A DNA stretch of 64,000 nucleotides from Oscarella lobularis (Eukaryota; Porifera; Homoscleromorpha; Homosclerophorida; Oscarellidae), in NCBI RefSeq assembly GCF_947507565.1, contig NC_089190.1, positions 868,001 to 932,000 on the forward strand, given 5' to 3'. The notes below the pieces were generated by a model, which was not told where the DNA came from, ran no database searches, and worked only from the letters and a program-made list of their open reading frames with translations. Of this stretch, positions 42,652 to 52,238 are shown one piece after another. The translations under genes were made by a program, and so were the position numbers. Positions within the stretch are counted from its first letter, which is position 1. Every line of letters begins with the position of its first letter.

Positions 42652-45539
42652 GTGGAAATATATGGTGGCGCGCACTGTATTACGCCGCCTGGACGTGGAC
42701 CTTCTCTACGCCGTCTCGCAGGAGCTTTTAGGGGCACATTCAGGAGATTTTCCGAACTTCTGTCAGGCTCTCCCGCGAAACGAACCTGTCATGAAAGCGC
42801 GCTTGTTGACGATTATCTCCATGTCTTTGGCGGTCACGATGGATCAAAGTACTGTCCTCGCAACGAAATCTGGGTACTGAATGTTCGAACGGTCGAGAAA
42901 AAATGGATCCTTCGCTTGGCTGGGGGTCCAATTATTCCTCCACCTTGTGAAGGAGCCCGATGCGTTGTGGTCGACAAGGTTATTTATTCGTACGGAGGAT
43001 CAAGAGAAGACGAAGGTCTTCTACGAATCTTTTATCGTCTTGATCCAAAAGAAATGAAATGGACAGAAGTGAGCACACTCATCGAGCAAAAGAAACCGGC
43101 CGGACGCACAGAATGCTGTTTGTGCGCCATTGGATCTAGAATGATCATGCTGGGGGGAATGTGTGGGAAGATTCCTCGACACCAACTCCAGTCTGGAGCG
43201 TGTCAGGATGAGCAGGGGTGGAGTAACGAAATCTATGAATTTCAATTTGAAAAGGGGAATGAGAAAGGTGAGAAGGTTTCGTACTTTTCAGTATCGTGTT
43301 GAAGTGAATTCTAGGAATCTGGGTGGATTTGGAATTGGGTGGAAAAAGACCAAAACCGCTTCAAGATTCTGCTATTGAAGCCATTGACGAACATCGTGCG
43401 TTACTTCATGGATGTGACGCGAAAGAAGAAATCCATTCTTCCGTAATTAATATAAATGATCAGGTAAGCGTGATAGTACATATTATTAATAAATGCTCTT
43501 ATCAATTTCTTAGACATGGACAATAGTTGATTTTAACGTGAAACCGTCACCAAGAGGAGGCCATACGATTTGTCGGTTAGGATATCAAGGAATGGAAGAC
43601 GCATCAATCTGTATTCTGATTGGTGGCGAGATGCTAAATAAGAAAGATTTCGATTACGTTTACGTTTTGGATTGTGACAATTTCTTAGCTTATCAGGTTC
43701 CTACGTTGAATTCTAATTTACTTTGAATAATTGACGAGGTACCTTAGATAAACGTTGGTTCAGATTTGGACAAGACTTCATGGCACACGTCCCACTGTGT
43801 GCATAATGAAGACAGCACTATCGACATTTTTGTGTGTGGTGGGATTCATCAGGATGGAAGTTCTAAACCACTTGTCATTATTCACCTTGGTTAACATAAA
43901 CATTTCAGTTATTTATGCTTCTTTCTCTTTTGACTCATATATTTATTTAGATTCAAAGCACATGTCGTATCTTAGTGACCTAAAAAGAGAACAGAAACTT
44001 CGTTCGTCAAGAGTAACTTCAGCTCGTGCACAAACACCTTTTCTCCCCTTCCCGTTTCCCACTGAAAGTCAAGAAATTGACATTAGACAACTTGAATCAC
44101 AGACTTGCAAGTCACACTTTGAGCTTGACCAGAATGAAGCGACTGAGAGTAGTGATCTAAGGTGATGCATTAAGTAGGTTCGATGTCGCGCGTACGTCTG
44201 AGTCTTTAGAACTGAGGGTGACAATCGTTCAACTTTTGATGAGCAGACGTCTCAAATGTGGTTTAGTTGCAAGACGCAGAATTTCATCTTTAGACAAAAT
44301 ATAGTTTAGACAAAATCTGATTGAGAGCCAGCGCCGACTTGAAGAACGTAAGAATGAAGAGATCGCTGCTATCAGGTAGGCGAAATTGAACTTCGTTGCT
44401 GACTAGCATTAACTATCGCATTAAAGGCAGGAACTGGAAAAAGCTCGACTTCAGTTTAGGCAAGATAATGGGGATTTCAACATATCAGATATTGCTATCT
44501 TTTTCGCCTGCACTTTTAGACAAGAAATGTCATTGACTGGCGCGCAATGCCAAACTCTTGAAGCTTCTTGTCAAGAATTGAAACAACGTCTGGATGAATT
44601 TACTGACGTGTTGAAAATCAAGCCAGAGGACGTTCAACTGAGTGAACAAAAACTTGGTGCGGGAGCTTATGCAGGTGATACATATTTAGTGTTTGCTACC
44701 TTCAGAACAAATCATAAATGGCACTAGGAGTTTTTGTTGGCTCTTGGCGTGGGCTGGGTGTGGCTGTTAAAACGTTCTATGAGGTGATAACCAATCGATG
44801 CAATCCTCACAACTTCACCCTCTTCCAAAGAGAAGTTCTGGTTTGCAGCCGACTTCATCACCCTTGTATTGTGACTGTGTGCGGAGCGGTGATGGAAGAA
44901 GGGCTGCCTTTTCAGCTGGTCATGGAACTGCTCGAAGGATCGGTCAGCGAAGTCATCACCGCTGCTCACGCTTCTGGGTCTTATTTGACCAGATACGAGC
45001 AGCTGTGTGTTGCCATGGACATTACGTCGGCAATTTCGTACCTTCATCAGATTTTTCCTCTGCCCTACGTCCACGGCGATATCCGTCCATCAAACGCCCT
45101 GGTAGCGACAGATATGAAGGTTAAGGTGGGAGACTTGGGGGCCGCTCGCATCATTGAGAGTTCTCTCTCCGTTGGACCAGTGAGTCGGCAGTATCTCTCC
45201 CCAGAAAGGATACCACGTGCCGACGGCACAGGAGCTTCTAGCACGTTGGCTAGCGACCGTTACAGCCTGGGTGTGACGTTGATTGAAATCTTCTCTGGGA
45301 CGAGTCCAATCCCAGAAGAGCGGAATACCCAATTGGCTGCCTTAGCTGACTGCTCCAAGTTGTTTTTGCTTTGCCGTCAAATGATTGACCAGAATCCAGG
45401 TAGTCGCCCGTCAGCCCAAAATTGCTACGATTGTTTGAAAATTGAACGCGAAGATATTCCAGTATCTTTGTCGGTAAAGCGACTGGTAAGAGGGATGTTT
45501 GAGAAGGACAGGCATAAAGTAGAGCTGGTTAGTGTATAG
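42652..45539 (+). CDS. Kelch-repeat, coiled-coil, tyrosine-kinase-like protein kinase
   Basis: Exons to 43267, then 43315-43463, 43514-43696, 43748-43889, 43951-44161, 44210-44248, 44310-44375, 44427-44459, 44520-44674 and 44728-45539 join in phase (about 800 residues). The 44460-44519 intron would be GC-AG and can be read through. Kelch blades: CHESALVDDYLHVFGG, VVVDKVIYSYGG, CAIGSRMIMLGG, ICILIGGEMLN, IFVCGGIHQDG. A coiled coil follows (ESQRRLEERKNEEIAAIRQE). The kinase has a Gly loop (LGAGAYAGVFVG), VAVK, HGDIRPSN for HRDLKPEN and DLGAA for DFG: catalytic Lys, Asp, Asn and metal-binding Asp are kept, so it is probably active. The 5' end is unresolved: the frame opens at a GTG after a stop, so at least the first exon or ATG is missing. 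Confidence 0.8.
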
Positions 45540-46286
45540 TGATTTCAGATGACATTCAGTTTGTCTATTTTTTTATTCTCCTCGTTTACTAAGTAGGCTC
45601 CCATATATTAGAACAGTATAAAGTTGAAATTGAAATTGAAACGTAATGCATAATAGTTACTGCTCATGCATTTGTAATGTTAGGATAGGAGGGTTTGGTA
45701 ATTGATTAGTATCTCATATATCTCTAGGGGCTCCAGATATGGCTTTTCTTCGAAAAAATAAGTTTCTGATTATTACCACCAGCTCTAATTTTATCATTAG
45801 GTTCAGCTTTTGTAGACGGAAATCGACGATTATAATAGGAATTAGGGTTGGGCAGTACGAACGGAACGACGAAGATGACGGACTAACGGTGAGCAAGTAC
45901 GACGGCATTGACGTTCTGACTCGGGGTGATCATCCGCCGCCTGGTTTCAACGAGAAGGTTCAAACCGGACTTGCTTCAGAATAACATGTCCGTGATAAGC
46001 CTTAGATAAGCCTATCGAGGTGAGTCGCTTTCGAAGGCCTATCTGTTCGCCGAGGCATTGGGATGATCAGCGATAAAATGATTGCAGTGGGACAGACGGC
46101 GTTAATCGTCGGGTGTCAGTACGTGAAAGCCGGCGAAAAAGTGGTCTCTAATGTTCCTATTGAGTCGAGTGTCGACAGGCAGAATCAAAACGCAACACTT
46201 CTTAGTTGTTTCGAAACAACAGAAAAGAGAAAAAAACCAAAAGTGTAGAATGAGCTCTAAACGTACATTACAAACGTCAGCTGTTT
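45540..46286. other. Intergenic between two genes ending here
   Basis: The kinase gene and the GH31 gene converge on this interval. An 81-codon + frame at 45739-45984 and a 61-codon one at 46063-46248 are not recognised. TATAAA-like and AATAAA-like words are absent close to either stop. Confidence 0.4.
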
Positions 46287-49103
46287 TTAGCTGGTTAGCT
46301 GAGCTAAGATAACCCGTTTAGCCGTTTGGTCAAGATGTGCTTCTCCGCGGACTTGTTCCACTCCATCGTGCAAATTTGCCATAAACGTTTTCAACTCTTT
46401 CTCGGCGGACTGAATATTGTCTGTGATTCGCTCACCAGTTTCCGCCGCAGTCAAAAGCGACCAGCAGTCCTCCTGATTTCCACCACTGACGTCAAGAAGC
46501 GACTTTGCACTCATGAGACGCCGCAGAATACGCGGAAATCCCATTCCAAGCTCAGTAGACGGCAGAGGAAACATATTCGCGACGTTGACGGATACCTCCT
46601 GCGCGACAGAAGAGGGCTGAAGATGTACGTAAAGCGACAACGAAGAACCGTCGTACGACCAACAGTCCTCACTGCAGATGGTTTCGTACGGCGCAGAAAT
46701 AATCGACTTTCCGTTCACCAATACCTTGGATGCCGGCCACGCGCCCAAAAACTGAATTTGATACGAACGGTTTTTTGGGAAACCTACAACGGAATCTGCC
46801 CCTAGCGCTTTGCTTATTTTCAAAACAAGCTCGTCAGCAGATGACGAGAACGAAAAATACGTTGACGCCGTTTGATTTTTACCTGATTCTTCGTACGCAT
46901 TCGTTTTACCGTCATCATCGTAAAGCCATCCCGCACCTTCAACAATTTTTCCACCGACGAAGGTTAACAGTTTTATTCCGTCGGGGATCTCTTGAGCTGA
47001 CCCGATGTGTGTCGAGCTGTCAATTCGCATCGGAACAACACTTCCAGCAACGCCAAACACTGGAGCTTCAGCAAGAGTCCATGTCAGGGATACCAAAGTA
47101 TCACTTCCGGAGAAAACGAGCCCCGAGTCGAGGCCAACATATGACTTATTCGCATCGCCTGGAAACCATATGGTCGTATTGGCAAGCTGCGTATCATTGT
47201 CCTGCGGCGAGACAACAGGCGAAACAAAGAACGCGTCTCCAAAAAAGTATTGAGTTCGAAGCGAAGCGTCGTACGATTGCTCGGCGTCAGGGTACAGATA
47301 ATAGACGGGCCGAATGAGACTGATTCCTGTGGCGTAGGCGACTCGCGCAAACGTGTATATGTACGGCACCAAAGCGGCGCGAAGGACAAAATACGAACGC
47401 AACAGCGGATAAACGTCGGCCGGATATTTCCATATTAATCGAAACATGTTAGGATCTTTTTTCGGATGGGGTCGGAATATTGGCGAAAAGCATCCCCACT
47501 GCGTCCATCGGATATAGATCTCTGACCAGGCGGCCGATCGATGGCTACCGATGTCGTGACTCCAGTAACCGAACGCAACGTTCGACGCGGTGATGGTGAA
47601 ATAAACTTGAAAGGCAAGCGTCTCCCACGTGGCATACGTGTCGCCAGAGAAACCCACTTGGTACCGATGATTTCCCAAGCCGCCGTAACGATTGAGAGTC
47701 AGAGGACGAAGTCCTGTTTGATTCCAGTGAGTCGGATCGGTGGAGAATATGTAGGCCATCCAGGCGACGGGACTGGCGCCAGAGAAACGCCAGTAGTCGT
47801 AACCGGGACCCCAATCGAGCCACCAGAAATCGATTCCTTGCTGCTCGCGTTCAGCGAGAACGATGTCAAACCAATTCGAGACAAATTTCTTATTCGGAAG
47901 ATCGAACGGAACGGTTTCGTTCGTACTCGGATCAATACCCATTGCGTGCGCCATCTCGGCGTACTTCTCTTCCCACGGTTGTATTCCGGCGGCCGGGTGA
48001 ACGTTGACGGTGACGTGTACGCCTTTGGCGTGACACCACGCTAGAAAACCTCTGGGATTAGGAAAGAGATGTTTGTCAAACGTGTAGCCGTTCCATCCGG
48101 TGCCGTTCGCCGTCGGGGGCTTGTGCCCGTCAAACGTATAGTGCCAATCCATATCAAGAACGAGAACGTCGAGCGGGATGCTATGCTCCTCAAATGATCG
48201 CACGATGTCTTTCTCTTCAAAATCGCTGTATGCCCAAAAGCGCGAATAATAGACGCCGAACGCGTATTTCGGCGGAAGAGCTATTCGCCCAGCAAGCTGA
48301 ACAAAGTCCCAAAGAGCTTGAGTGTAATTGTGCCCGTGCCCAAAGAAGTATAAATCTCGGTCTGCCGACGTGCTGTAGTAACAGTGCGGAATACCATTCA
48401 AGTCTGTTCCCTGACAGCATCCTCTTGTAACACACGTGTCGAAGCCCTCTCCCAGTGGAGAGCAGTCTTGCCGCTCCATCTGCGGTATATCGCATGACGC
48501 AGTTGAAGGTTCAGGAAGGGAGGAATTAATTAGCCACGGCCAATCAGAATTATCAAACGCCGGTCGATTAGTATCGTCGATGACGGCAAAACCGTCGCGC
48601 GAGACCAAGCCGAGTTCGCAGTAGGAGCCTTTATTATTGCCGTAACAGTTGAGGCTGTCTGTTAGGTCTTTCGTTTCGCCGTCAAGTGATTTGAAAGTTC
48701 CCAGTAAGTTGCCGCCGGCGTTTGTTCGATTACCCGTTGGCTGAGGAGACCACGTCACCGCTTCATTGTTTTTAAGACGGACTGTTACTTTGAGGTTGGT
48801 ATGGTCGAAAGAGGTGGTGCTAGTCACGTGATACTGAAGCTGGACGCTGCTGGTTTGAATGGTGAGCCAATCGTTTTCTGTCGATTGTGTGAATTGTGGA
48901 GTTGGAAGATTTCGATTGAGAAAGACGAACGTCGGCTCGTCGGTCGTTTTGCCGTACTCCATTCGTATCACGTGTTTTGTGAGTACCGTAAACCGAGCTC
49001 GCCCCGCAGTAACGACGGACTTGGGATTTGGAATCGGATCGTAGGATAGAGCCGCACTATAAGCGACATGCGCTAGCAAAAACATCAGCACAAATGAAAG
49101 CAT
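46287..49103 (-). CDS. Secreted GH31 alpha-glucosidase-like enzyme with trefoil domain, intronless
   Basis: Start at 49103 (MLSFVLMFLLAHVAYSAAL), a clear signal peptide; 938 residues. A P-type trefoil domain lies near residues 205-245 (CDIPQMERQDCSPLGEGFDT, CVTRGCCQG, PHCYY). The GH31 barrel has LDMDWHYTFDGH, FWWLDWGPGYDYW with the catalytic nucleophile Asp, and GFSGDTYATWETL with the acid/base Asp, then SNVAFGYWSHDIGSH. GH31 enzymes remove terminal alpha-linked glucose (or xylose) from glycans; the trefoil is as in lysosomal acid and intestinal glucosidases. There are many N-x-S/T sites. The whole 2.8 kb is one exon, unusual for an animal GH31. Substrate and secreted versus lysosomal location are not determined. 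Confidence 0.9.
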   Translation of the reverse strand: MLSFVLMFLLAHVAYSAALSYDPIPNPKSVVTAGRARFTVLTKHVIRMEYGKTTDEPTFVFLNRNLPTPQFTQSTENDWLTIQTSSVQLQYHVTSTTSFDHTNLKVTVRLKNNEAVTWSPQPTGNRTNAGGNLLGTFKSLDGETKDLTDSLNCYGNNKGSYCELGLVSRDGFAVIDDTNRPAFDNSDWPWLINSSLPEPSTASCDIPQMERQDCSPLGEGFDTCVTRGCCQGTDLNGIPHCYYSTSADRDLYFFGHGHNYTQALWDFVQLAGRIALPPKYAFGVYYSRFWAYSDFEEKDIVRSFEEHSIPLDVLVLDMDWHYTFDGHKPPTANGTGWNGYTFDKHLFPNPRGFLAWCHAKGVHVTVNVHPAAGIQPWEEKYAEMAHAMGIDPSTNETVPFDLPNKKFVSNWFDIVLAEREQQGIDFWWLDWGPGYDYWRFSGASPVAWMAYIFSTDPTHWNQTGLRPLTLNRYGGLGNHRYQVGFSGDTYATWETLAFQVYFTITASNVAFGYWSHDIGSHRSAAWSEIYIRWTQWGCFSPIFRPHPKKDPNMFRLIWKYPADVYPLLRSYFVLRAALVPYIYTFARVAYATGISLIRPVYYLYPDAEQSYDASLRTQYFFGDAFFVSPVVSPQDNDTQLANTTIWFPGDANKSYVGLDSGLVFSGSDTLVSLTWTLAEAPVFGVAGSVVPMRIDSSTHIGSAQEIPDGIKLLTFVGGKIVEGAGWLYDDDGKTNAYEESGKNQTASTYFSFSSSADELVLKISKALGADSVVGFPKNRSYQIQFLGAWPASKVLVNGKSIISAPYETICSEDCWSYDGSSLSLYVHLQPSSVAQEVSVNVANMFPLPSTELGMGFPRILRRLMSAKSLLDVSGGNQEDCWSLLTAAETGERITDNIQSAEKELKTFMANLHDGVEQVRGEAHLDQTAKRVILAQLTS

Positions 49104-49247
49104 TTTTACACGAGGGGCAATGCACGCACGGGAAGTTTTATCCGGGTAACCGCTCAACTCGACCTCGACTTGCGCTCGCTAAGACGCTAACCCCGATGTG
49201 GTTCGAATCCGTTTGCCTCGACTCTTCATTGGCAGGGATGGTACTAT
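49104..49247. promoter_or_regulatory. Short divergent promoter region
   Basis: Only 144 bp separate the start of the GH31 gene (-) from the first ATG of the 12-TM gene (+); 270 bp if its ATG is at 49374. The two probably share a bidirectional promoter (inference). No TATA box. Confidence 0.4.
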
Positions 49248-51276
49248 ATGGGTTCCAAAATCATTGCCATTATGTCGATCCGATCGAATCGCGCCTACGC
49301 ACCGCCTATCCGGGCCCGTGAAGGACGTGATTGGAAACCGAAAGGAGCGTTATACTTCGCCGCGCGCAGTTGGATGGCCAGCACAGACAAAGAAAGTCCC
49401 TTGCAAGACGACGTCGAGAAATCCTGGCAGCAAATAACTGAGCCTGACGACAGTTCATACGTCGTTGTTAGTCCTTACGGTACAGAGTAGACTACGCAGG
49501 CTGTATTGCACCGAGGTAATCTGACGGAGTAACCTTTCAATAGATGACGGAGAGCATGAATCGGATGCTTCTTCCGCGTACACAGTAACGCTCATCGCCA
49601 TCTGTGTAATTGTGGCTGTTGTTCCGCTTGGCTTGGCTTTGTCACATTATCTGAGCTCAAACAATTCTGAGAGCTGGTCTTACCGCGTAGCACTGCACTG
49701 GCTTGGCTTTTCTATCGTCGCGTTTGCAACAAGTATGCAAGGCTTGATTTACGTTGTTTCGTATTTCAAAAAGGAAAATTTGACATTATGGAAGACACAT
49801 GCTGAGCAGGGGTCTCGTTTACAGCCAATGGACATGGCCGTTCTGTTTGTTCTGCTTCTGCTGACGATTAGTGCTACTGCTGAAATTGTAGTGTCTCTGG
49901 TATACATGGGAATTTATATTGCAGGATGTGAACTGAAGACAGGCATGAACGGCATTATTGTGGCTGCGTTCTTTTACAACGGAGCATTACTGGCATTTTT
50001 CTGGGTCGCTTGGTTCTTGTTTTATACGAAATCTCGATTTGACGTATCTGATGCCAAAGACTCCACGAGGAAGGTTACAGTTATATTTGTTTTTTGCATT
50101 TTTGCAGCGCTCTTCTCTGGGCTCCACAAGTTTTTAGATTTCGTGGAAAAGAAGGGGCTACCTTTGAATGGCATTGCAAAGAGCAATTGTAGCAACTCTA
50201 CTAAAGTTGATCAACATTATTCGGAGATAGAAATGCGCTTGCGTCCGTCGTTTATCCAGCTTTGCGTTGTTTTGCTGTTTTTCTTACTTGCGAAGATAGC
50301 GAACAGAGGCAGTAGCAAGTCAGGAGTTCTGCACTTCTGGTCAGCCCCGCTGCAGAATTTGAATCAGCTTGGAGAAGAGAATTTTACAATAAACTACGAT
50401 ACGCTTAGACCTTACGTGAAAACGTTTATTTTCATACTTGTAGTCGCTCTTGCATTTACTCTAGGTTGGAGTGGCGCCTCTATCTCGGCGGAGAGAGTGG
50501 GAAATACAAACCTTTACGCTGCAGTGAATTTCGCTGAATACGTCTTTTCTTCTTTTTTGTGCATATGCGGCTTTTTCATTTTAAGAAGATTCACCGAAAT
50601 GGAGCCAAAGCAAAGTTTTGACACTTTTATCGCCGCAGGCCTTATTTTTACTTCTTGCTTTCCAGTTGTGTACTCTGTTCTAGCGGGATATGCCAACTAT
50701 GCTTGCCTTCATAACTCAAGCTGCACTTCAGCTGTTGATAATGCTACAAATCTTCCTCTTCAAATCGCTTTCTTTTCTGCAAATTTGACTGAAGTTGCTC
50801 TTCAAGTTGTCTTTGCAGTTACTACTCGTAAATTGGCAAAAGATCTCTGGTCACTCCAAGTTCAGATCCCTAGTGAACAAGGCATTTACATGATGGCCGT
50901 GACTTCACGCTTTTCGCTCTACATATATCCATTCATCGTAGCCTATATGACGTTCACAAACTTTGCAAGATATTTTGTGGATATAGCTATAGAAAGACCA
51001 ATTTCAATCGGAAAAACTGCTAATGCATTCCAAGCTTCAGGCTACATTTATGGACGTTCGCGGTGGGAGTTCATCGATAACGTGCTTCTTCCCGGCGGCC
51101 TCTTCCGCCTTCTTTGTTTCTTCGTTTTCCTACAAGGAACATTCAATGTGATGCTTTCGACGTTTACGGAGTACTGGCGGTCGAAAACAACTACGGATGA
51201 GTTAGGGCATCAACCCGAAAACGTTAGGAGAGGAGAAACGTCTCCTCTCATTGGTCAAGAACACAATCCCTTTTAA
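49248..51276 (+). CDS. Twelve-pass membrane protein, otopetrin-like layout
   Basis: Exons 49248-49479 and 49544-51276 (63-bp intron, phase 1) give 654 residues. A start at 49374 (MASTDKESPLQDD) is also plausible. Twelve hydrophobic segments are visible, from TVTLIAICVIVAVVPLGLAL to LFRLLCFFVFLQGTFNVML, in two sets of six. Between segments 5 and 6 is a loop with N-glycosylation sites (NCSNSTK), and between 9 and 10 another (HNSSC, DNATN). The C-terminus ends GETSPLIGQEHNPF; ETSPLI is an acidic dileucine-type [DE]xxxL[LI] endolysosomal sorting signal. The 12-pass, 6+6 plan and size fit otopetrin proton channels, but I see no decisive motif. It converges on the CitE-MaoC fragment at 51660. Confidence 0.8.
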
Positions 51277-52122
51277 ATCGACGACCGTTTTATGCTTTGT
51301 TTTTATTTTTAGGAATTCGCGTGTAATGCACCTTCGTTGCCTGTATAATGGTAATAAATTCTCCTACTTTTTCTTCAAGTGCAAACTTCGTTGAGATAAC
51401 GAAGAGCTGAGGGACAAAGAAAAGCATAACTTGCCCAGACAAGCTCTCAGTTTTCTGTGGCTGTCTACAGCATTTATTTGGCTTACCAGAGTCTGAGACA
51501 ATTGCCAATTGAAATCTTACTGCATTGTGACTCGCTCCATTAGATGGCTGCGGCCAGGTTAGATATCAGTGACATCAACAAGAACATCGTTAGGTCAGTG
51601 AAACCGAGCAAACTTAGCGAAGCATAGGCTTAAACGTGTAATAAAATAAAATAAAAATTTCAGCCACTGACAGCTGCCTGCGGAATTCGAGTAAAACCTG
51701 GTCGAACTCGAATAAAGCGCCTCTTGGTCAGACAGGCAATTTTGTGCACCAAAAGCGGACAGTAGCGACGACAAATCTTCTCAAACTCAGACGGCTTGGC
51801 AAGGGTACCGTCAAAAATTGCTGACGGCACACCCACTTTCACAAAAAGCTCCACATCGACGTTTTTAACAGCTAAATGCTGCACGACTATCTGCTCTAAA
51901 TGGTCGTGGCCAGGAAGAGGCTTCACGCTATCGACATGACTAATCGTCCCCAGCTGATCGTTCATGTTGACTTTGTTGACATGAACGCACGATTTGATTT
52001 CGTCGTAGAGAATCTCGCCCATGTCGGCAGAGACGTTACCGACAGCGGCAGAAAAGACAAACGGACCCGGAACAAGTATGTCGGTCGATTGAAATCTTAC
52101 CGCGTCGTGATGGTGAGGATTT
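51199..52122 (+). repeat. Direct repeat of about 925 bp, left copy
   Basis: Matches 61110-62035 at roughly 95 percent, in the same orientation. It begins inside the last codons of the 12-TM gene and ends inside the MaoC part of the CitE-MaoC gene (break after GTGAGGATTT). Differences are point changes and a few short indels near 51410-51450. Confidence 0.9.
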
Positions 52123-52127
52123 TTCAT
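51660..52127 (-). pseudogene. CitE-MaoC gene, 3' fragment (MaoC-like domain)
   Basis: The 155-residue frame is nearly identical to the last 150 residues of the gene at 61573-63599: HHHDAVRF, LVPGPFVFSAAVGNVSADMG, VNKVNMNDQLGTISHVDSVK. The homology stops at its first residues (MKN versus MEITN). It is the truncated copy within the left direct repeat. An ATG and open frame leave a small chance that it is expressed as a lone hotdog-fold protein. Confidence 0.8.
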
Positions 52128-52238
52128 TTTTCGTCAAGATAACCGGTTTCATATACCACGTTCATTTGGAATCAAAAATATGAATAAATCACACACGCCG
52201 CGAAGTCAATGATAACGTAGAAAGTCGCCTAAAATAGT

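Noticed and set aside
46326-49049. Open frames of up to 195 codons antisense to the GH31 gene
   Set aside because: Shadow frames of a long high-GC coding exon; no domain.
49150-49235. Possible tRNA (GGTTCGAATCC T-loop-like word)
   Set aside because: T-stem pairs poorly and no acceptor, D or anticodon stems can be drawn around it on either strand.
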